From: Pelagibius sp964472095
GTDB taxonomy: Bacteria; Pseudomonadota; Alphaproteobacteria; Kiloniellales; Kiloniellaceae
Assembly (NCBI GenBank): GCA_964472095.1
Contig: CAYYIV010000021.1
Span: 13,077-77,076, forward strand
Length of the DNA: 64,000 bases
Direction of reading: 5' to 3'
The notes under the pieces are model-generated. The model had not been told where the DNA came from. It worked only from the letters and a program-made list of their open reading frames with translations, and searched no databases. The first letter of the stretch is position 1, and each line of letters begins with the position of its first letter. Of the stretch, positions 58,374 to 64,000 are shown piece after piece. A program made the position numbers and the translations under genes.

Positions 58374-59305
58374 GCGAAGAGCAGTGAGGACAGACGCCGG
58401 CGGGCTTCGATCGTCAGCGGATCCGTCGGCCCCCAGGCCTCGAAGAAAGTGACCAGCTGCTTGCGCGCGCCCTCGTCGTTCCACTTGCGGTCGCGTTGGA
58501 TGATCTCCAGCAGCTCGTCGGCGGCAGCCTGGCGCTTGCCGGCAGCGTGCAGCGCCAGGGCGAGGTCGAAGCGTGCCTGGTGATCGCTGTGATTGGCGGC
58601 GACCTTCTCCATCAGCAAGGGGATCTCGCTGGCATCGGCGGCCTGTTCCTGCAGGGCGATCTGGGCGCCAACCGAAGCGAAGGCGGGGTCGGCCCGCATT
58701 TTGTCGTCCAGGCCGTCGAACATCTCGCGCGCGCCGGCGACGTCGCCCTCGGCCAGGTGGCAGGCAACAAGGCCGGCCAGGGCTGCGGCGTTCTCGGCGT
58801 CATGCTGCAGCACCTGCGCGAAGATGGCCGAGGCGGTCTGGAAGTCGCCGGCCGCGAGGACCTCTTTAGCCTGCTCGAGGGCCTGCTCGACGGGACTCGG
58901 CTCCTGGCCCGCGGCGCCAGCCTTGCGCAGGCGCTCGACGAAGGCCTTGATCTCGCTTTCCGGCTGCGCGCCCTGGAAGCCGTCGACCGGCTGGCCCTGG
59001 AAGAAGGCGTACACCGTCGGGATCGACTGGATGCGCAATTGCGCCGCCAGCTGCTGGCTCTCGTCGACGTTGATCTTCACCATGCGCACAGCGCCCGCCG
59101 CGGCCTTCACGGCGCTCTCCAGCAGGGGGCCGAGCTGCTTGCAGGGGCCGCACCAGGGGGCCCAGAAATCGACCACCACCGGCACGGTCATCGAGGCCTC
59201 GATGACGTCCTGCATGAAGGCCTGCTGGTTGCTCTCCTTGATGAGGTCGGCGCCGGCCTGCGCTGCACTGCCCTGGCCGCCGAGGCCGCCGATGATCGGT
59301 TCCAT
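58370..59305 (-). CDS. Thioredoxin-domain chaperone, CnoX/YbbN-like
   Basis: A 311-aa protein with an N-terminal thioredoxin domain bearing CGPC at 52-55 (FWAPWCGPCKQLGP) and a C-terminal helical TPR-like region (about 150-311). This is the layout of CnoX/YbbN, a holdase that protects unfolded proteins during oxidative stress and passes them to GroEL or DnaK. The CGPC site may allow real redox activity, unlike E. coli CnoX (SxxC). It overlaps the LON-domain gene by 4 bp. Confidence 0.9.
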   Translation of the reverse strand: MEPIIGGLGGQGSAAQAGADLIKESNQQAFMQDVIEASMTVPVVVDFWAPWCGPCKQLGPLLESAVKAAAGAVRMVKINVDESQQLAAQLRIQSIPTVYAFFQGQPVDGFQGAQPESEIKAFVERLRKAGAAGQEPSPVEQALEQAKEVLAAGDFQTASAIFAQVLQHDAENAAALAGLVACHLAEGDVAGAREMFDGLDDKMRADPAFASVGAQIALQEQAADASEIPLLMEKVAANHSDHQARFDLALALHAAGKRQAAADELLEIIQRDRKWNDEGARKQLVTFFEAWGPTDPLTIEARRRLSSLLFA

Positions 59306-59444
59306 GGTGTCTTTCCGTTTGCCTGCTTGATCTTGCGACCGCCGTCACTGACCGGCTCTTGCGGCCATCCCGGCGGGTTCCACACAATAAATGGCGGCTT
59401 TCGGGTCCGAGGGCAAGTCCACCCGCGGCCCCAAGGCTCTGGCG

Positions 59445-59972
59445 CTACAGCTCCAGCATCAGCGGGGCGTGCCCCTCAGCCTCCAGGAAGCGCAGCAGGT
59501 CGGCCGGCGCCAGTGCCGTGGTCATGGTGTTGACCAGCGGGTGGCAGTTCACCGGGCCGCCGCCCATGACGCCGCTGTCGAGCACCATGGTGACCGCTCC
59601 AGCCTTGTCGTTGATCACCGCAAAGGGTGTCACCGCGCCGGGCCGCACGCCGAGATAGGTCATCAAGCGCTCGGCGCTGCCGAAGGAGAAGCGCCCGGCC
59701 TCCAGGCGCGCGCCGAGCGTCTTGAGGTCAACCTCGCGATCCTCCAGGCAGGTGACCAGCCACATCTGGCCCTTCTTGTTGCGCAGGAAGAGGTTCTTGA
59801 TGTGCGATCCCGGCAGCTCACCGCGCAGCGCCTTGGCCTCCTCCACCGTGAAGACCGGTGGATGGGTGACGCAACGGTAGGCGATGCCCAGGGCATCGAG
59901 GCGCGCCAGCAGGGCGTCGGGCGAGGTCGGCAGCGCTGCTTCGGCGGCGTCTTCGGCTCGGGTCTCGGACAT
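59445..59972 (-). CDS. Prolyl-tRNA editing protein (YbaK/ProX type)
   Basis: A 175-aa YbaK-fold deacylase. The conserved lysine lies in SHIKNLFLRNKKGQ, and the family signatures GVRPGAVTPFAV and HPLVNTMTT are intact. ProX-type members hydrolyse mischarged Ala-tRNA(Pro), and the length and signatures fit that branch. I start at ATG 59972 with GGAG upstream, since the longer in-frame extension is Arg-rich and not part of the family. No direct neighbour is functionally linked. Confidence 0.88.
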   Translation of the reverse strand: MSETRAEDAAEAALPTSPDALLARLDALGIAYRCVTHPPVFTVEEAKALRGELPGSHIKNLFLRNKKGQMWLVTCLEDREVDLKTLGARLEAGRFSFGSAERLMTYLGVRPGAVTPFAVINDKAGAVTMVLDSGVMGGGPVNCHPLVNTMTTALAPADLLRFLEAEGHAPLMLEL

Positions 59973-60121
59973 CGTCTCCTGCCTCCTGAAGGGCGCTCGT
60001 CTTGTCGCCATGGCCGTAGCAGACCGGCGGCCCTTTGTCACCCTTTCGGGCCCTGCCGGAGCCGTTAAGCCTTGGGTAGCAAAGGGCCTTTAGGCTGGCG
60101 TCGCGGTTCCCAAGAGGGGGC

Positions 60122-60150
60122 TTGCAAAGTGATACGAAAGCGGGTATTTC
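60122..60150 (+). promoter_or_regulatory. Putative promoter of tRNA-Gly
   Basis: TTGCAA (60122-60127) and TATTTC (60145-60150) are separated by 17 bp, with a predicted start about 7 bases before the tRNA. The match is modest (4/6 and 3/6), but the position is right for a tRNA gene. Confidence 0.35.
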
Positions 60151-60163
60151 CCCGCTCTCCGGT

Positions 60164-60238
60164 GCGGGCGTAGCTCAGGGGTAGAGCACAACCTTGCCAA
60201 GGTTGGGGTCGTGAGTTCGAATCTCATCGCCCGCTCCA
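60164..60238 (+). tRNA. tRNA-Gly (anticodon GCC)
   Basis: A complete 75-base tRNA. The acceptor arms GCGGGCG (60164-60170) and CGCCCGC (60228-60234) pair fully. The anticodon stem CAACC/GGTTG encloses the loop with anticodon GCC at 60196-60198, the T-arm carries GTTCGAATC, and the CCA end is encoded (60236-60238). Confidence 0.97.
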
Positions 60239-60241
60239 ATT

Positions 60242-60296
60242 CCCCTCCCTCGGGAGGGGCTCGAAATGCAAAGGCGGCCTTTCCGGGCCGCTTTTT
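60242..60296 (+). terminator. Hairpins and terminator after tRNA-Gly
   Basis: A CCCTCCC/GGGAGGG stem-loop at 60242-60259 follows the tRNA directly and may guide 3' processing. A second hairpin GCGGCC/GGCCGC (60274-60291) is followed by TTTTT (60292-60296), a rho-independent terminator. Because it lies next to the aldehyde dehydrogenase stop (60321) it could act on both strands. Confidence 0.8.
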
Positions 60297-60320
60297 GCGT
60301 TTCCGGATTTTCTTCCGCCC

Positions 60321-61709
60321 TCAGATCGTGTGGCGCAGGTGGAAGGACTTGGGGCGGGTCAGCATCTCGTAGCCGACCTGCGACAGGGTGGCGCCTCGGC
60401 CGGTGTCCTTCACGCCAGTCCAGGCCAGCATGGGGTCGAGGTAGTCGGCCCGGTTCATGAACACGGTGCCGGTCTCGATCTCGCCGCCGATGGCCTCGGC
60501 GGCGGCCAGGTCCGCCGTCCAGATCGAGGCGGTGAGGCCGTAGGCCGAGTCGTTCATCAGGCGCACCGCCTCCTCGTCGCCCGATACCTTCATGATGCCG
60601 ACCACCGGGCCGAAGCTCTCCTCGGTCATCACCGACATGTCGTGGGTTACCCCGGTCAGCACCTGCGGCGCCATGTAGGGCGTGCCGGGTTCGTCGCGCG
60701 CGAAGTCCCTGGGGTCGAGGTGGGCGGTGGCGCCGGCCTGCACCGCGGCGGCGATCTGGCCGCGCACGAAGTCGGCGGCTGCGGTCTTCACCATCGGGCC
60801 GAGGGTGGTCCTGGGGTCCAGCGGGTCGCCCAGCACGTAGTTGCGGGTCACCTCGACGAACTTGTCGACGAAGGGCTTGTAGAGGCTCTCGTGCACGTAG
60901 ATGCGCTCGATGCCGCAGCACGACTGGCCGGAGTTGAAGAAGGCGCCGTCGACGGTGTTCTCCACCGCGTAGTCGAGGTCGGCGTCGGCGCGCACGTAGG
61001 CCGGGTCCTTGCCGCCGAGCTCCAGGCCGAGGCCGATGAACTGACCGGCGGCGGCCTGCTCGATCACCTTGCCGGCCTCGACCGAACCGGTGAAGTTCAC
61101 CTGGTCGGCCCAGCGCGCGCCAATCACTTTGCTCACCTGGCCGTGGCTCATGCAGAGGTTGGTGAACAGGCCCTCCGGCAGGCCGGCCTTGTCGCAGGCC
61201 TGCTGGAAGCGTTCGCCGACCAGCAGGGTCTGCGCCGCGTGCTTCAGCACCACGGCGTTGCCCGCCATCAGCGCCGGGACGATGGAGTTCACTGCCGTCA
61301 GGTAGGGGAAGTTCCACGGCGCGATGGTGAGCACCACGCCCAGAGGGTCGCGGCGGATGTAGCGCTTGAAGCCGCTCTTCTCCGCCGGTACCACCGGCGC
61401 CAGCGCCGTCTCTGCGAGGTCGATCATGGCCCGCGCGCGCTCCTCGAAGCCGCGCAGTTCGCCGGCCCCGGCGCCGACCGGGCGGCCCATCTGCCAGGCC
61501 AGCTCCGGCACGATCTCCTCGCGGAGGGCCAGCATGGCGTCGACCAGGGTGCCGCAGTAGCGCGCGCGATCGGCGACCGGCAGGCGGGCCCAGTCGCGCT
61601 GGACGAGGCGGGCGCGGGCGAAGACGGCCTCCAGCCGGTCGTCGCCGGCGATCGGGCGGCGCGCATACTCGCTGTTGTCGACGGGGGAAATGCAGATGCT
61701 GTCGGTCAC
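60321..61709 (-). CDS. Aldehyde dehydrogenase family protein
   Basis: A 462-aa NAD(P)-dependent aldehyde dehydrogenase. The oxyanion residue is Asn133 in APWNFPY, the general base Glu230 in ELGGKDP and the nucleophile Cys264 in FFNSGQSCCG. Lys156 fits the cofactor-binding position. The subfamily resembles succinate-semialdehyde dehydrogenase-like or aliphatic enzymes of oxidative detoxification, but the substrate cannot be settled. It ends 25 bp from the tRNA terminator and starts alone. Cytoplasmic. Confidence 0.93.
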   Translation of the reverse strand: MTDSICISPVDNSEYARRPIAGDDRLEAVFARARLVQRDWARLPVADRARYCGTLVDAMLALREEIVPELAWQMGRPVGAGAGELRGFEERARAMIDLAETALAPVVPAEKSGFKRYIRRDPLGVVLTIAPWNFPYLTAVNSIVPALMAGNAVVLKHAAQTLLVGERFQQACDKAGLPEGLFTNLCMSHGQVSKVIGARWADQVNFTGSVEAGKVIEQAAAGQFIGLGLELGGKDPAYVRADADLDYAVENTVDGAFFNSGQSCCGIERIYVHESLYKPFVDKFVEVTRNYVLGDPLDPRTTLGPMVKTAAADFVRGQIAAAVQAGATAHLDPRDFARDEPGTPYMAPQVLTGVTHDMSVMTEESFGPVVGIMKVSGDEEAVRLMNDSAYGLTASIWTADLAAAEAIGGEIETGTVFMNRADYLDPMLAWTGVKDTGRGATLSQVGYEMLTRPKSFHLRHTI

Positions 61710-61830
61710 TGGAAACTCCCGGGAAGGCGCCGGCGGCCGCCCTCAGCGACCGCCGTGGCATGGTGTGCGGCGGGTTCGATAGCACAGTTCCCGGGAGGCA
61801 TGCAGCAGGGATCGTGCAGCCGCGGCGTCG

Positions 61831-62649
61831 TCACTCGAAGCGGAAGGCCGACAGCGTGGTCTCCATTACCCGGTCGCTGAAGTCGCGCCGGCCCGGCCCG
61901 GCCGCGCCGGCCGCCACCATGAGGGGAAGCAGGTGCTCCTCCTGCCCCTTGGGGTGGGACTGCAAGCCGCCCGGCGCTTCGGACCAGGCGGCCAGCGCCT
62001 GATCGCGCGCTGCTGGCGCGGGCTGCGAGACCGCCTGGACCAGCCAGCCATCGAAGGCGTCGGAGATCGGCCCGTAGCGCGGATCGCCGTAACCGCGCAT
62101 GTTGTGGAAGCTCATCCCGGAGCCAAGGATCAGCACGCCCTCGTCGCGCAGGGGCGCGAGGGCCCGCCCGGCGGCGAGATGGGCGGCAGGGTCGAGATCG
62201 CGGCGCAGCGACAGCGGCACCAGCGGGATATCGGCCTCGGGGAACACCAGCTTCAGGGGAATGAAGACGCCGTGGTCGAGGCCGCGGGCGGGATCCTCGC
62301 GTGCCGCGAGGCCGGCGCCTTCGAGCAGCGAGACCACTCGGGTCGCCAGGGTCGGATCGCCCGGCGCAGGGTAGCTCAGCCGGTAGGTATGCTCGGGAAA
62401 GCCGGAGTAGTCGAAGATCAACTCGGACCGGGCTGCGCTGGCGACGGTGAAGGCTGGTTCCAGCCAGTGAGCGGAAATCACCAGGATGGCTCTCGGGCGC
62501 GCCGGCAAGCTGGCGGCGAGCCCGCGCAGGTAGGCCGCCATGCGGTCCCAGGCGTCCGGCGGGCTCCAGTCCATGAAAAAGCAGGGCCCGGCGCCATGCG
62601 GCAGGAACAGGCTGGGCAGGCGGTCGACGGATTGCTGCTTGGGCGGCAT
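61831..62649 (-). CDS. DODA-type class III extradiol dioxygenase (YgiD-like)
   Basis: A 272-aa protein of the LigB superfamily, DODA branch. Conserved histidines appear in FLPHGAGP (His18), ISAHW (His61), GLDHGVF and GSGMSFHNMRG, typical zinc/iron ligands and acid-base residues. In E. coli the homologue YgiD acts on DOPA, and other members open catechol rings. No pathway genes surround it here except the unrelated aldehyde dehydrogenase. The function is therefore an assignment at superfamily level. Confidence 0.9.
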   Translation of the reverse strand: MPPKQQSVDRLPSLFLPHGAGPCFFMDWSPPDAWDRMAAYLRGLAASLPARPRAILVISAHWLEPAFTVASAARSELIFDYSGFPEHTYRLSYPAPGDPTLATRVVSLLEGAGLAAREDPARGLDHGVFIPLKLVFPEADIPLVPLSLRRDLDPAAHLAAGRALAPLRDEGVLILGSGMSFHNMRGYGDPRYGPISDAFDGWLVQAVSQPAPAARDQALAAWSEAPGGLQSHPKGQEEHLLPLMVAAGAAGPGRRDFSDRVMETTLSAFRFE

Positions 62650-62719
62650 GGGCTCTCTCGCGGCGGGTCAGACACTATATGGTCAGGTGGTTCGGCTTTG
62701 CCACCTCGCGCCGCCGCCG

Positions 62720-63661
62720 CTACGCCCGCGTTCCCTGCCATAGGGAGAGCATGCCGGCCATGATGATCAACGCCATGCCGGCAAGCGTGACTACGTCGGG
62801 AACTTCGCTGAAGAAGATCAGTCCCCAGCCGGTGGCGAAGGCGATGTAGGCGAAGTCGAAGGTCGCCACGACCGCGGGCGGGCCCGCCTGATAGGCGATC
62901 GCCGCCCCCACGCTGCCGACAATGACAAGGCTCGCGAGCAGTGCCATGGCACCCCACTCGCTTGCCCCCATCGGCGCCCAGGGGCCGAGCAGGAAGGCGA
63001 AGGCGCGGGTGCGGCCTTCCGCTGCGCCGGCAAGGGCCACCAGGAAGGTGGCGGCCAGGCCGACGCCGACAAAGGAGAGGTTGAGGCTGAACGACAGCAC
63101 CAAGGGGCTCTCGTTCTTGCATTTCGTGCGGGTCAGGATCATCGCCAGCGCGTAGAGCGCGGCAGAGACAAGCGGCAGCAGCGCATAGGCGTTGAACGCC
63201 TCCGTCTGCGGCCGCAGGATGAGAAGCATGCCGCAGAACCCCACGAGAACCGCCGCCCATCCCCGCGCGCCGACCTTGTCGCCGATGAAGAGCGCCGCAA
63301 AGAGCGTGATGAAAAGCGGCAGGGTGTAGTAGGCCGCCGCAGCGACGGAGAGCGCCAGATGCGGCAGCGCGGCGTAGTAGGCTACCCACATGAAGGTCAG
63401 CATCAGGCTGCGCAGGGCCGTCCAGCCGAGATGGCGCGGCCTCAGGGAAGCGGAGCGGTTGCGCAGCCTGATCACCGCGGCAAGGGCCGGTATCGCGAGG
63501 AGGGACCTCAGCACGAAGACCTGCCACAGCACGAAGTTTGCGCTGATCAGTTTGATCAGGGCGTCGCCGAACGACAGCGCCAGGACCGTGAGCAGGATGC
63601 TGGTGATCGCCAGCGCGAGGTTGTCAGGCGCTGACGCGGCAAGCGGTTTCATAGGCCTCAC
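62720..63661 (-). CDS. DMT-family (EamA) transporter
   Basis: A 313-aa inner-membrane protein with ten predicted helices in two EamA repeats (about 15-145 and 160-300), the standard layout of drug/metabolite exporters. A short loop near 85-92 and a basic hinge around 190-200 connect the halves. The substrate is unknown; relatives move amino acids, sugars or dyes. It is preceded by a region of repeats and may be a single-gene unit, and it ends 70 bp from the dioxygenase start on the same strand. Confidence 0.88.
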   Translation of the reverse strand: MRPMKPLAASAPDNLALAITSILLTVLALSFGDALIKLISANFVLWQVFVLRSLLAIPALAAVIRLRNRSASLRPRHLGWTALRSLMLTFMWVAYYAALPHLALSVAAAAYYTLPLFITLFAALFIGDKVGARGWAAVLVGFCGMLLILRPQTEAFNAYALLPLVSAALYALAMILTRTKCKNESPLVLSFSLNLSFVGVGLAATFLVALAGAAEGRTRAFAFLLGPWAPMGASEWGAMALLASLVIVGSVGAAIAYQAGPPAVVATFDFAYIAFATGWGLIFFSEVPDVVTLAGMALIIMAGMLSLWQGTRA

Positions 63662-63816
63662 GGTGTGGCAGGGCGGCGAGGGGTCACATCCTTGCCGTGC
63701 TTGGGGCCCCGATCAATGACGCCGCTGATCCTGGCAGCGGTTGCTGCTGACGGCGGTGTGGCAGGAATGATCCTGAGGGCCATCTACCATGACCTTGCCG
63801 TCGACGTCAGCGCCTA
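63662..63816. other. Non-coding gap, nothing recognised
   Basis: The 155 bases between the DMT-transporter start and the first palindromic repeat contain no gene, RNA or clear promoter that I can support. It probably carries the upstream signals of the transporter. Confidence 0.5.
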
Positions 63817-63876
63817 GATCGGGTCGCGGTTACACGGAACCACTCGGTGGTTCCGTGTGACCGCGTGAATCCGATC
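63817..63876. repeat. Palindromic repeat, type B
   Basis: A near-perfect hairpin with 19-bp arms (63825-63843 and 63847-63865, one G-T mismatch, 3-base loop) and outer arms GATCGG/CCGATC. Its right end (GAATCCGATC) is also found at the end of repeat copy A at 22 kb. Confidence 0.85.
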
Positions 63877-63890
63877 TCATTCAAACGGGT

Positions 63891-63952
63891 AGAGCAGATT
63901 CACACGGTCGATGGATCGCCGAAGGCGATTCCATGCGACCGTGATCTGCTCT
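63891..63952. repeat. Dispersed palindromic repeat, copy B
   Basis: A 62-bp hairpin with outer arms AGAGCAGAT/ATCTGCTCT and inner arms ATCGCC/GGCGAT around a GAA loop. Its core is essentially identical to the reverse complement of the 21963-22025 element. Together with the type B repeat 14 bp upstream it forms a tandem pair. Confidence 0.88.
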
Positions 63953-64000
63953 AGCAGGCTGCTGAAAAATCCGTCGGACAGTGGATTTTGCCTCTGGTCC
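63953..64000. mobile_element. Possible terminal repeat of an insertion sequence
   Basis: AGCAGGCTGCTGAAAAAT directly after the palindromic repeat resembles the terminal inverted repeats of IS families such as IS1182 or IS5-like elements, in which GCTGCTGAAAAA-type ends are common. The window stops before any transposase can be seen, so this is a signature match only. Confidence 0.35.

Noticed and set aside
60128..60163. Hairpin GCGGG/CCCGC before tRNA-Gly as a terminator
   Set aside because: No T-rich tail follows, and it overlaps the likely tRNA promoter and leader.

Overview
The window is a GC-rich chromosomal segment that most resembles an alphaproteobacterium of the Rhodospirillales type, perhaps a marine or halotolerant Kiloniellaceae-like lineage. 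Three things support this: the gene order mnmE-mnmG-rsmG-parA-parB facing holA-lptE-leuS-DUF3576, the small protein families DUF6489, DUF971 and Trm112, and a DddP-like enzyme typical of marine alphaproteobacteria. The lineage is inferred from gene content, not from a marker phylogeny. The parAB locus with two parS sites suggests a position near the replication origin.

Region by region. 0-5 kb (minus strand): a small membrane protein, a quinone oxidoreductase, a dienelactone hydrolase, Ogt and a DUF255 thioredoxin-fold protein. 5-12 kb (plus): DUF6489, a thioredoxin-like [2Fe-2S] ferredoxin, MnmE/MnmG (tRNA wobble-uridine modification), RsmG (16S rRNA methylation) and ParA/ParB. 12-18 kb (minus): HolA, LptE, LeuS, a DUF3576 lipoprotein and a porin with a clear terminator. 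18-29 kb is mixed: tandem sulfotransferases, a YggS-type PLP protein, a lipoprotein, an L,D-transpeptidase-fold protein, RibA with a degenerate RibB domain, an esterase, an orphan OmpR-type regulator, an MFS exporter, an MBL-fold hydrolase and a membrane class III nucleotide cyclase. 29.8-34 kb (minus): an oligopeptide-type ABC importer with no local substrate-binding gene.

The most unusual part is 34-45 kb. Seven tightly packed minus-strand genes, several with 4-bp overlaps, encode four glycosyltransferases, a deacetylase-like protein, a histidine phosphatase and a PH-like membrane protein. Divergent from them lies an operon of three genes: a 902-aa ABC-exporter-like protein, a stand-alone cyclic-nucleotide-binding protein and a small SAM-methyltransferase-like protein. 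In the ABC protein every nucleotide-handling motif I can locate is altered, and the stretch corresponding to the helical part of the NBD carries three spaced copies of one 14-residue motif. I read the region as an undescribed envelope glycan or glycolipid system with a pseudo-ATPase membrane component under second-messenger control. The motif changes are read directly; the function is inference.

45-64 kb: XthA, a probable structured small RNA with its own terminator, a glutamine amidotransferase-type hydrolase, a decayed fatty-acid hydroxylase pseudogene, LolA, FtsK, a DapC-like aminotransferase, the AmtB-GlnK nitrogen module with a sigma-54-like promoter, a UbiH-type hydroxylase, a probable DMSP lyase DddP, a group of small housekeeping genes (DUF971, Trm112, LON-like, CnoX-like thioredoxin, prolyl-tRNA editing protein), a tRNA-Gly(GCC), an aldehyde dehydrogenase, a DODA-type dioxygenase and a DMT transporter. 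A family of long palindromic repeats occurs at 21.96 kb and twice at 63.8-63.95 kb. The last 48 bases look like the end of an insertion sequence. I saw no CRISPR array, rRNA gene, prophage or intact transposase.
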